NCBI RefSeq assembly: GCF_004115975.1
Contig: NZ_SDDZ01000009.1
Coordinates: forward strand, 99,532-163,531
From: Gelidibacter gilvus
GTDB taxonomy: Bacteria; Bacteroidota; Bacteroidia; Flavobacteriales; Flavobacteriaceae
Length of the DNA stretch: 64,000 nucleotides
Direction of reading: 5' to 3'
Notes under the pieces: generated by a model
The model's input: the letters and a program-made list of their open reading frames with translations, nothing else
Told to the model about the DNA's origin: nothing
Database searches by the model: none
Made by a program: the position numbers and the translations under genes
Part shown: one piece after another, positions 56,690 through 64,000 of the stretch
Layout: each line of letters opens with the position of its first letter
Numbering within the stretch: position 1 is the stretch's first letter

Positions 56690-57141
56690 GACTTTTAGAA
56701 TTAAAGATCCTTTTTATTGGATGCGTTTTCTATGAAGTGGTTACAAAAGATGAGGTCTGCCAGTATTTGAAGCCATCCAATCTGGATGAATATCATCGCA
56801 TGATTGGGTTTTAATTTTCGAGTTTATCCGTTGAAGCATCGGTAGAATTATCAATTGAGATATTAAATTAAATTCATGATTAAAGTCATGACATTTCACA
56901 AAAGAACTTAGGATATTTGCTAACCATATAATCAATGTAAAGTAATTGTTATAGAGATGATACAACCTTTGCTTAGCAATTTGAAATTGCTATTTTTGTT
57001 TGGAAATCGAATGGTTTTTAGATCATCCACCACAATTCAACGTAACAGAGGTTTCATTTGAAACTAGATTTTAAATTTTCAGAGTATCACAATCAGTAAA
57101 CTTTACCCACTTGTGGGATTAAAATATAATCACCAATTAAT
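56690..57141. other. Divergent intergenic region between the reductase and pta
   Basis: 452 bp. The left part has the ECF-type element at 56716-56747; the right part must hold the pta promoter but no clear -7 element is seen. A 74-codon minus-strand frame at 56741 overlaps the promoter and looks spurious. Confidence 0.4.
56716..56747 (-). promoter_or_regulatory. ECF-type promoter upstream of the reductase-decarboxylase operon
   Basis: Minus strand: TTTGTAACC (56747-56739), 16-bp spacer, ATCCAAT (56722-56716); the reductase ATG is at 56689. -10 is the weakest match of the six, -35 and spacing are exact. Confidence 0.6.
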
Positions 57142-59250
57142 ATGTCAAAAAAAACAACCAATAAAGGCATTTATATTGCCACCACAGAACCCAATATTGG
57201 AAAATCCATTATTTCTTTAGGATTGATGCAATCACTTTTGGGAAAGGCCGCCAAAGTAGGCTATTTCAGACCTATTATTGACAACTTCGAGCCAGGAAAA
57301 ACCGATAATCATATCAATACCGTTTCCACTTATTTCAATTTGGATATAAAATTTGAAGACGCCTATGCTTTTACCCGAAGCGAGGTTATTAGGAAAAAAA
57401 ATGAAAACAAAGACAGTGAGATAATGGGTCGGATTATTGAAAAATATAAAGGTCTTGAAGAACGTTTCGATTTTGTCTTGGTAGAAGGGAGCAGTTTCAT
57501 CGGGGAAGGTTCCATCATGGAATTTGACATGAACGTATTGATTGCTAAAAACTTAGGCATCCCTGCTATAATTGTTGGAGGCGGAGTTGGAAAGACATTG
57601 GACGAACTTGTAGGGAACTTGCAAATGGCTTCTGATTCTTTTAAAGATAAAGGTGTTGAGGTGCTTGCAGTTATTGCTAATAAGATAGAACCACAAAACC
57701 TGACGCTGGTGACTTCAGAATTGGAGAAATACCTACCTAAAGGCGTAATTGTAAACGCAATTCCATTGAATCATAGCTTGGCAAATCCATCCATCAAAGA
57801 AATTGTGGACACCTTGGATGCCAAAGTCCTTTTTGGTGAAGAATTTATTAATAATCAAGCAGGTAATTATAGCGTGGGTGCTATGCAACTGCGTAATTAT
57901 CTTATTCATTTAAAAGAGAAAGCTTTAGTTATTACACCTGGCGATAGGGCTGATATCATTTTAGGAGCTTTGCAAGCAAATATTTCTGATAATTATCCCT
58001 CTATCTCTGGGATTGTGCTTACAGGCGGACTGATGCCAGAAGATTCCATCCTGAAACTCATTGAAGGCCTTTCAGAAGTTGTCCCGATTATTTTGGTAGA
58101 AGGCGGAACATTCTCGGTAACAAATCGACTAGGGAGCATACAATCTCAAATTTATGCTGAAAACACAGAAAAGATAACGACCTCAATAAAGGAATTTGAA
58201 AAGCACGTCAATGTTGATGCACTTATTGAACGTCTCATTACCTTCAAAACGAAAGGGATTACGCCTCGGATGTTTCAGTATAACCTATTTCAAAAGGCAA
58301 AATCTAAAAAGAAACACATTGTGTTACCGGAAGGAAATGACGAACGTATTTTAAGAGCAACCAAACGACTTGTTGATCTTGATGTGGTGAATATTACGCT
58401 ACTTGGCGATAAAAAACAAATAGAGGATAAAGTGACCAACCTTGATATTGGATTGGATTTGGATAAAGTGAAGATCATCAATCCGATTGAATCTGAATAT
58501 TTTGAATCTTATGCAGAAACACTATTTGAACTTCGTAAGCATAAGAATGTCAATCTTCCGATGGCGAAAGATTTGATGGAAGATGTATCCTATTTCGGGA
58601 CGATGATGGTTTATAAAGGCGATGCTGATGGGATGGTTTCTGGAGCGGCACATACCACACAGCACACCATTCTTCCGGCACTTCAATTTATTAAAACAAA
58701 ACCTGAAGCGCCTATTGTATCTTCTGTGTTTTTCATGCTATTGGATGATCGCGTTTCTGTTTATGGCGATTGTGCCATTAATCCCAATCCTACAGCAATT
58801 CAATTGGCAGATATTGCCATTTCCTCTGCGGCAACCAGTACGGTTTTTGGAATTGAACCTAAAATCGCCATGTTGTCATATTCTTCTGGCAATTCGGGTG
58901 TTGGAGAAGATGTGGAAAGAGTAAGGGAGGCCACAAGATTAGTGAAGGAAAAAAGACCAGATCTCAAAGTAGAAGGTCCTATTCAATATGATGCAGCGGT
59001 AGATATCGCTGTTGGGAAATTAAAACTTCCGGATTCGGAAGTTGCAGGGCAGGCCAACGTTTTTATTTTCCCTGATCTAAACACAGGAAATAATACCTAT
59101 AAAGCAGTGCAAAGAGAAACAAATTCATTGGCGATTGGACCAATAATCCAAGGTTTGAACAAGCCGGTTAACGATTTAAGCCGTGGCTGTACCGTAGACG
59201 ATATTTACAACACGGTTATTGTAACAGCAATTCAAGCACAAGGCATTTAA
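57142..59250 (+). CDS. pta: Phosphate acetyltransferase (long form)
   Basis: This enzyme interconverts acetyl-CoA and acetyl phosphate. The 702-residue protein has the three-domain long form: N-terminal P-loop-like domain (GIYIATTEPNIGKSIISLGL), DRTGG-type middle domain (ALVITPGDRADIILGAL), and C-terminal PTA_PTB domain from about residue 375 (HIVLPEGNDERILRATKRL, DGMVSGAAHTTQHTILPAL, IAMLSYSSGNSG). It is in an operon with ackA, 14 bp downstream. Confidence 0.96.
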   Translation: MSKKTTNKGIYIATTEPNIGKSIISLGLMQSLLGKAAKVGYFRPIIDNFEPGKTDNHINTVSTYFNLDIKFEDAYAFTRSEVIRKKNENKDSEIMGRIIEKYKGLEERFDFVLVEGSSFIGEGSIMEFDMNVLIAKNLGIPAIIVGGGVGKTLDELVGNLQMASDSFKDKGVEVLAVIANKIEPQNLTLVTSELEKYLPKGVIVNAIPLNHSLANPSIKEIVDTLDAKVLFGEEFINNQAGNYSVGAMQLRNYLIHLKEKALVITPGDRADIILGALQANISDNYPSISGIVLTGGLMPEDSILKLIEGLSEVVPIILVEGGTFSVTNRLGSIQSQIYAENTEKITTSIKEFEKHVNVDALIERLITFKTKGITPRMFQYNLFQKAKSKKKHIVLPEGNDERILRATKRLVDLDVVNITLLGDKKQIEDKVTNLDIGLDLDKVKIINPIESEYFESYAETLFELRKHKNVNLPMAKDLMEDVSYFGTMMVYKGDADGMVSGAAHTTQHTILPALQFIKTKPEAPIVSSVFFMLLDDRVSVYGDCAINPNPTAIQLADIAISSAATSTVFGIEPKIAMLSYSSGNSGVGEDVERVREATRLVKEKRPDLKVEGPIQYDAAVDIAVGKLKLPDSEVAGQANVFIFPDLNTGNNTYKAVQRETNSLAIGPIIQGLNKPVNDLSRGCTVDDIYNTVIVTAIQAQGI

Positions 59251-59264
59251 AAATATAAAATAAC

Positions 59265-60449
59265 ATGAAGATATTAATCATCAATTCCGGAAGTTCATCC
59301 ATAAAATTTCAGTTAATGGATATGCCTTCCGAAAAATTAATATGCAGTGGATTAGTGGAGCGCATCGGCTATAAAAATGCCACTATAAATTATAAAGCGA
59401 ATGGCGAAAATCTAGAACAAACTCATAACATTGAGTCACACAAGCAAGGGCTTAAAAGAGTTGTAGAGTTACTGCTTGATCCTGAAATTGGCGTTATTAC
59501 CCACACCAATGAAATTGAGGTGGTTGGGCATCGTGTTGTCCATGGTGGCAACTCATTTTCAGACACCACGTTAATTACTTCAGAAGTGAAGGAAAAGATT
59601 CAAGAATACGCTGCTTTGGCACCTTTGCACAATCCGGGAAATCTTGAAGGCATTCTTGTTGCCGAAGAAATTTTTCCTTTGGCAAAGCAGGTGGTTGTTT
59701 TTGATACTGCTTTCCATCAAACTATTCCTGCAAAAGCTAAGCGATACGCCATTCCTACAAGTTTATATGAAGAACACGGTATTCAGGTTTATGGTTTTCA
59801 CGGTACGAGTCATCAATATGTTTCAGAAAAAGCGATTGCCTATTTAGGAAAAGAAAATTCGAAAATCATCACCATTCATTTAGGAAATGGGTGCAGTATG
59901 ACTGCCGTTCTGGACGGTAAAAGTATAGATCATAGCTTAGGGTTCACACCTTCCAACGGTTTGATCATGGGAACCAGAAGTGGTGATATCGATCACGCGA
60001 TTATCTTCCATTTGGTCAATAATTTGGATTACACCTTAGATGATGTCAAAACACTGCTCACGAATCAAAGTGGGATGTTGGGTCTTACTGGACACATGGA
60101 TTTAAGGGACATTCAGGTTGAAGCCGAAAATGGAAATAAAGATTGCCAATTGGCCTTGACTATGAATGCCTATCGCATTAAAAAGTATATTGGTTCTTAC
60201 GCTGCGGCGATGAATGGGTTGGATGCCATTGTTTTCACCGCTGGGATCGGAGAAAATTCTAGTGTCATCAGGCAATTGGTTTGTGAAGATTTGGAGGTTT
60301 TCGGAATTCATTTGGACAATACTAAAAACGAAAAAAGATCTGGAGATTTAAGAGAAATCAATGCCGATGCCTCCAAAGTGAAAATATTGGTCATTCCAAC
60401 CAATGAGGAACTGGAAATTGCAAAGCAAGCGTTTGAGTTGGTGAATTAA
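59265..60449 (+). CDS. ackA: Acetate kinase
   Basis: This enzyme makes ATP from acetyl phosphate and ADP in the acetate pathway, following pta. The 394-residue protein has the ASKHA-fold motifs: N-terminal INSGSSSIKFQ, VVGHRVVHGG, VYGFHGTSHQYV, HLGNGCSM, GLIMGTRSGDID and VFTAGIGENSS. Full length. A hairpin terminator follows. Confidence 0.97.
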   Translation: MKILIINSGSSSIKFQLMDMPSEKLICSGLVERIGYKNATINYKANGENLEQTHNIESHKQGLKRVVELLLDPEIGVITHTNEIEVVGHRVVHGGNSFSDTTLITSEVKEKIQEYAALAPLHNPGNLEGILVAEEIFPLAKQVVVFDTAFHQTIPAKAKRYAIPTSLYEEHGIQVYGFHGTSHQYVSEKAIAYLGKENSKIITIHLGNGCSMTAVLDGKSIDHSLGFTPSNGLIMGTRSGDIDHAIIFHLVNNLDYTLDDVKTLLTNQSGMLGLTGHMDLRDIQVEAENGNKDCQLALTMNAYRIKKYIGSYAAAMNGLDAIVFTAGIGENSSVIRQLVCEDLEVFGIHLDNTKNEKRSGDLREINADASKVKILVIPTNEELEIAKQAFELVN

Positions 60450-60477
60450 TTTTTATCAAGATAATTATAGAGTAGGA

Positions 60478-60507
60478 GTAGTGCTATTTTTAGTGCTACT
60501 TTTTTTG
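60478..60507 (+). terminator. Rho-independent terminator after ackA
   Basis: GTAGTGCTA pairs with TAGTGCTAC (two G-T pairs) over a 4-nt loop, followed by eight Ts. The rest of the 312-bp gap to 60762 shows nothing else. Confidence 0.7.
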
Positions 60508-60761
60508 TGGCTTTACTTCAGATAATTTACAATTATCTATTGCAAAGTTTCTTACTATCCTTTTCGCAATATGAAGTTTTAGTTTCTATATATTAAGATT
60601 GTTCGTTAGATCTGAAATTAAGTATTATGAATTTCTTAGTAGTGGTTAACACGTTAAAATATTATATATTGCTAAATGATAAAAGTGCATAAGTTCCTGA
60701 CTTATCACTGTTTTATTTCATTAATTAGAATTTCCTTCATTTAATAATCCAAGTAGAACCT

Positions 60762-61169
60762 ATGAACAACACAACAAAAGAGTTCGTCTTGAAATATGGC
60801 ATTCCTACGCTTGCAGTCATTGTTATCGCTGTACATTTATTTCTTGTGAATACAAAAAACCTCAGTAAATGGAAAGGTGGCGGCTATGGGATGTACACCG
60901 AACTTCATTATTTCGGTAACCAGATATATATTCCAGGAATGTCTTTAGATTCCTTATTAAAGGATAACCAAGAGATGAAAAAAACACTCTCTTGTTTAAT
61001 GGTAATGCCAAATATCGATAATCTCAATAAAGCTGGACAACTAATTCTGAAAACAACTCAAAAGGATAGCATTCACGTTCAAATCTGGAAACCAATTGTC
61101 AATTCAAAAAACGGTCACTATTCAAGAGTATTGATAGATGAAGTTTACTTAAAAACTACAGGGTTTTGA
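60762..61169 (+). CDS. Unknown protein with one N-terminal membrane helix
   Basis: A 135-residue protein: membrane helix (YGIPTLAVIVIAVHLFLV) then a soluble domain starting with SKWKGGGYGMYTELHYFG and ending DEVYLKTTGF. The W-K-G-G-G-Y-G-M-Y motif is striking. Not recognised. Its stop overlaps the TTG start of the next gene by 4 bp, so the two form a unit, probably in the membrane. Confidence 0.65.
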   Translation: MNNTTKEFVLKYGIPTLAVIVIAVHLFLVNTKNLSKWKGGGYGMYTELHYFGNQIYIPGMSLDSLLKDNQEMKKTLSCLMVMPNIDNLNKAGQLILKTTQKDSIHVQIWKPIVNSKNGHYSRVLIDEVYLKTTGF

Positions 61170-62020
61170 AATATTTGACCGTCATAAAGGACACATTAAA
61201 AGACCAAATTGCGCTGGCATCCCAATTGCTGCTCTTAGTACTTGCGGCCTATGTTTTCACTATGGCTGAAGAACACCGCCGATGGAAAACCCCTGTGCTT
61301 TTTATTGGATTATTGAGTTGGTTTTTTTTACGTCATAGAATAAAACATCCCATCATTTGGATTACTCTTTTTGTTCTTTTGGCTGTTGATCTCTATTTCA
61401 AATATTTTTGGGTGGCAAACCATCATTTTATGCTGATCTTTATGGTGCTTTCGGTCTTAATCTATAGCTATCACAAACGTACTGATATTCTTCTAAAAAA
61501 CATTCAGATCCTTTTGGTGATTGTTGTTCTGACATCGGTTGTGCAAAAACTGATGTCCACTCAGTTTATGAGTGGTGATTTCTATTATTATATGAGCAAC
61601 CGTGGCGTTCTCTTCAGGAATTTCATTAATTTCTTTCCAGAAAAGTTGGAGATTATAAAGAGTAATTCAAAAAACCTCTTCGACTTACACGCCACCGATC
61701 CAAATATTGGAGAGCATATTGTATTAAAGAACATCTTACCAAACCTCGGATTAATAAGTGTTGTCTTTGCCTGGGTCACTGTGGTGATGGAATTGGTGGT
61801 TGCTATCGCTTTGCTTTTTAAGCCGAGAAGCGTTTGGACACATCTATTTTTTGCAGCGATGATTCTTGGCATATTATGCACACGTTTTGAAACGGGCTTT
61901 ATGGCATTGCTCGCCATCTGTGGGCTTTATTTATGTAGGAATCTTTATTTACAATTGTTATATGTTTTGATTGTAATAGGATGTTTTATATTGATTTTAA
62001 CAAAACTAGGGTTTCACTAG
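61166..62020 (+). CDS. Polytopic membrane protein of unknown function
   Basis: A 284-residue protein with about eight hydrophobic helices. It starts at TTG, inside the stop of the previous gene; the next in-frame Met is about 33 codons in and would remove a membrane helix. Loop features: AEEHRRWKTP after helix 1, MSNRGVLFRNF, and LHATDPNIGEHIVLKNI in the large central loop. The layout recalls HTTM/DoxX-type proteins but I see no defining motif. Confidence 0.6.
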   Translation: MKYLTVIKDTLKDQIALASQLLLLVLAAYVFTMAEEHRRWKTPVLFIGLLSWFFLRHRIKHPIIWITLFVLLAVDLYFKYFWVANHHFMLIFMVLSVLIYSYHKRTDILLKNIQILLVIVVLTSVVQKLMSTQFMSGDFYYYMSNRGVLFRNFINFFPEKLEIIKSNSKNLFDLHATDPNIGEHIVLKNILPNLGLISVVFAWVTVVMELVVAIALLFKPRSVWTHLFFAAMILGILCTRFETGFMALLAICGLYLCRNLYLQLLYVLIVIGCFILILTKLGFH

Positions 62021-62170
62021 AGGTTTCTTTCGCACGTTACTTTTTAGTATTTTTGAGATTTGTCCGCATAATTTAAATGACTCACAATTTTATTGTCCAT
62101 TGTGATTTACTTTTAAGAATGCCGGCAAATTTTCAATAACCCATAATCATCTACTATTTGATTAAAATCG

Positions 62171-62857
62171 ATGAATCTCAAAGAACATTACAATAAGCTT
62201 TATAAAGAATCCATTGGTGAAATTTCTTCCGATAATTACGACATTGACCCTATGCTCCACGCCGATGATGACAATCGATTTGGAGTGTCACTTTTGATTA
62301 GACCACCTGTGGAAATCAAAAATGAAATACAGAAATTTCTTAACGAACTTAAAAGCATTGAACCCAATCAATACTATTATCCAAACACAGACATCCATAT
62401 CACAGTAATCTCCATAATCTCTTGTTATGACGGACTTGAGCTATCAAATCTCAATGTGCCTGAATATATTGAACTCATAGGAAAAAGCCTTAAAAATGCT
62501 CAAAGCATTACCATAAAATGTAAAGGAGTTACCGCTTCGCCATCTTGTATTATGATCCAAGGATTTTTAGAGGATAGCAGCTTAAATCATCTAAGGGATA
62601 ACCTGAGACACGACTTTAAAGATTCGACTTTGGAACAAAGTATGGACGAGCGCTATGTGATTCAGACAGCACATGCCACTGTGTTTCGCTTTAGCGAGCA
62701 GTTAAAGCAAAAAGAGGAATTCTTGGAACTTTTAGAAAAATATAGAAGTCATGATTTCGGAACCTTCCAAGTAAATCAGCTGGAGCTTTCTTATAATGAT
62801 TGGTACCACCAAGATAAATTGGTCACAAAACTTCATGAATTTAAGATGACATACTGA
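62171..62857 (+). CDS. 2H phosphoesterase-like protein
   Basis: A 228-residue cytoplasmic protein with two H-x-T motifs, H76-I-T78 (DIHITVIS) and H168-A-T170 (AHATVFRF), separated by about 90 residues, which is the signature of the 2H phosphoesterase/2'-5' RNA ligase superfamily. Relatives act on cyclic phosphates of RNA or nucleotides. Database entries for this subgroup are sometimes called mutarotase, which the motifs do not support. Substrate unknown. Confidence 0.65.
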   Translation: MNLKEHYNKLYKESIGEISSDNYDIDPMLHADDDNRFGVSLLIRPPVEIKNEIQKFLNELKSIEPNQYYYPNTDIHITVISIISCYDGLELSNLNVPEYIELIGKSLKNAQSITIKCKGVTASPSCIMIQGFLEDSSLNHLRDNLRHDFKDSTLEQSMDERYVIQTAHATVFRFSEQLKQKEEFLELLEKYRSHDFGTFQVNQLELSYNDWYHQDKLVTKLHEFKMTY

Positions 62858-63056
62858 AGTTAAGGTGCAGCGAGGTTGAAAACAGTGTGTTTTTCAGTAA
62901 ATTCTTTAAAATTTATTTTATAGATAATTACTGAAATAGTAGACTTAAGTAATTAGTTATTAAGCCATTTGATTTTTTATTTATTCAAGAGATAAAATCA
63001 TGCAAATTAAAGAGCGATTTTTTCTCTTTTTGTTTATGATGTTTTAATAGAAATTG

Positions 63057-63064
63057 TATATTTG
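63057..63064 (+). promoter_or_regulatory. -7 element (TATATTTG) upstream of tRNA-Arg
   Basis: Exact TAnnTTTG followed by C, about 70 bp before the tRNA. A TTTG lies 24 bp upstream (63029-63032), longer than usual. Confidence 0.35.
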
Positions 63065-63132
63065 CCGACCGTAAGACAAATAAGATTCGTTTTATCTTGT
63101 CTTTACCATTTTCAGAACAACAGTTCTTGAAT

Positions 63133-63206
63133 GGGCTCGTAGCTCAGCTGGATAGAGCACCTCCCTTCTAAGGAGGCGGTCACAGGTTCGAATCCTGTCG
63201 GGCTCA
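63133..63206 (+). tRNA. tRNA-Arg (anticodon TCT)
   Basis: A 74-nt cloverleaf: acceptor GGGCTCG / CGGGCTC, D arm AGCTCAGCTGGATAGAGC, anticodon stem CCTCC/GGAGG with loop CTTCTAA (anticodon TCT at 63167-63169), T arm ACAGG-TTCGAAT-CCTGT and discriminator A. Reads AGA/AGG arginine codons. An integrase gene follows in the same direction, so its 3' end is a likely attachment site. Confidence 0.96.
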
Positions 63207-63231
63207 CTTAAAGCTTTATCAAAAAGCACCA

Positions 63232-63269
63232 AAGGCTTGTAAAACATATGGTTTTACAAGCTTTTTTAT
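63232..63269 (+). terminator. Rho-independent terminator downstream of tRNA-Arg
   Basis: Perfect 11-bp stem GCTTGTAAAAC/GTTTTACAAGC with a 5-nt loop and a T-run. Confidence 0.85.
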
Positions 63270-63426
63270 TTTCAGGTATATCCTTTAATTTCATTATATT
63301 TGAAATAATTGGTCAACAATTCGGTCAACAAAAAAGTATTGTAAAAATGGTGCCTGAATTGTTAATATTGTAGCATAGTTGATTTGACTTTTGTCTAACA
63401 AAGTTTAATCTTTAAGACATACAACT

Positions 63427-64000
63427 ATGGCAATTCCAAAATCATTCTCTATCCTATTCTGGATAAACGCTTCACGTGCAATAAACAATGAGGCAGAAAT
63501 TTACGCCCGAATTACAGTAAACGGCAAACGCGTCAACCTCAGTTTAAAAAGAAAAGCAAACCTTGATCAATGGGATCCGAAAACTAAACGGTTAAAAGGC
63601 AATACGCCATTTGCCAGGCAAACCAATCAATACCTTGAAGAAGTCCATTCCCAAATTTTCCAAATCTATCAGGATCTTAAATTCAAGGGCAAGCTCATAA
63701 CAGCCCAACTTGTAAAAGCTCATTACACTGGAGTAGGGGAAGATCAAGGAAAATCACTATTTGATATCTTCAATTATCACAAAGCCAAAACAGCCAATAC
63801 ATTGGCGAAAGGTTCCATTCGGCTCTTTGGGGTAACCGAATCCCACGTGAAAAAGTTTCTAAAGAAACATCGGAAAACCACAGACGTTTACCTAAAAGAA
63901 ATCAACTACGAGTTTTTAACCGATTTCCAAGGCTATCTATCTAATCTCTATCCTGCAGGTCATCCCAAGGCGTTGTGCAATAATACGGTGATGAAACACA
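63427..64000 (+). CDS. Tyrosine-type site-specific integrase, 3' truncated by window edge
   Basis: The frame from ATG 63427 (MAIPKSFSILFWINASRAIN) is open to the window end, 191 codons. It has the N-terminal arm-DNA-binding domain (EIYARITVNGKRVNLSLKRKANLDQWDPKTKRLKG) and the start of the SAM-like core-binding domain (SLFDIFNYHKAKTANTLAKGS, KKFLKKHR, YLKEINYEFLTDFQGYL). This is the layout of Bacteroidota integrases of conjugative or mobilisable elements. The catalytic domain is beyond the window. Located 220 bp after tRNA-Arg. Confidence 0.88.
   Translation, partial: MAIPKSFSILFWINASRAINNEAEIYARITVNGKRVNLSLKRKANLDQWDPKTKRLKGNTPFARQTNQYLEEVHSQIFQIYQDLKFKGKLITAQLVKAHYTGVGEDQGKSLFDIFNYHKAKTANTLAKGSIRLFGVTESHVKKFLKKHRKTTDVYLKEINYEFLTDFQGYLSNLYPAGHPKALCNNTVMKH

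Noticed and set aside
56741..56965. Minus-strand 74-codon open frame
   Set aside because: It overlaps the ECF-type promoter of the reductase operon and has no recognisable features.
57036..57070. CGTAACA upstream of pta as a seventh member of the ECF regulon
   Set aside because: The -35 lacks the final CC and no TCTAA follows at 16 bp.

Overview
The window is low-GC DNA from the chromosome of a marine-type member of the Flavobacteriaceae (Bacteroidota). The signs are type IX secretion C-terminal sorting domains on two giant secreted proteins, short lipobox lipoproteins, TAnnTTTG-type -7 elements with little Shine-Dalgarno signal, a fused ResB-CcsA cytochrome c biogenesis protein, and the usual flavobacterial versions of topoisomerase IV A, AroB, proline dehydrogenase, alanine dehydrogenase, Pta and AckA. 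Genus cannot be fixed from the sequence alone.

Layout. 1-9.1 kb is housekeeping: the 3' end of topoisomerase IV subunit A, a broken small gene, a lipoprotein, an XRE regulator divergent from an M14 carboxypeptidase with three copies of a TTACA-N2-TGTAA palindrome between them, an Lrp/AsnC regulator, a DinB protein, aroB and proline dehydrogenase. 9.1-30.2 kb is one long surface-polysaccharide locus, mostly on the minus strand: Wzc-type tyrosine kinase, Wza-type exporter, UDP-GlcNAc 4,6-dehydratase, PLP aminotransferase, initiating sugar phosphate transferase, asparagine synthase, five glycosyltransferases, a LbH acetyltransferase, an O-antigen polymerase/ligase and a Wzx flippase. An ATP-grasp/HAD pair on the plus strand is embedded in it. 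30.5-40.7 kb holds two paralogous T9SS-secreted proteins that share a roughly 400-residue N-terminal domain and carry different numbers of Ig-like repeats; between them lie wrecked IS982 and IS4 transposase genes. At 40.7-41.6 kb the 3' end of the second giant gene and a small membrane-protein gene have been tandemly duplicated in a 453-bp unit, which left one dead copy. 41.6-43.5 kb has alanine dehydrogenase and another DinB protein.

The most interesting part is 43.6-56.8 kb. An ECF sigma-factor gene and five other transcription units here (folE; DUF4142-cupredoxin; di-haem cytochrome c; ccsBA; a flavin reductase plus an aromatic amino-acid decarboxylase) are each preceded by the same bipartite element, TTTGTAACC, exactly 16 bp, then ATCTAAA or a close match. 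This looks like a local, autoregulated ECF regulon concerned with pterins and periplasmic electron transfer. The same stretch contains three genes each broken by one in-frame TAA (GNAT acetyltransferase, D-2-hydroxyacid dehydrogenase, decarboxylase), with a fourth case near 2.4 kb.

57-62.9 kb holds pta-ackA, an unknown membrane pair and a 2H phosphoesterase-like protein. The window ends with tRNA-Arg(TCT) and, 220 bp downstream, the start of a tyrosine integrase, the typical left edge of an integrated element.
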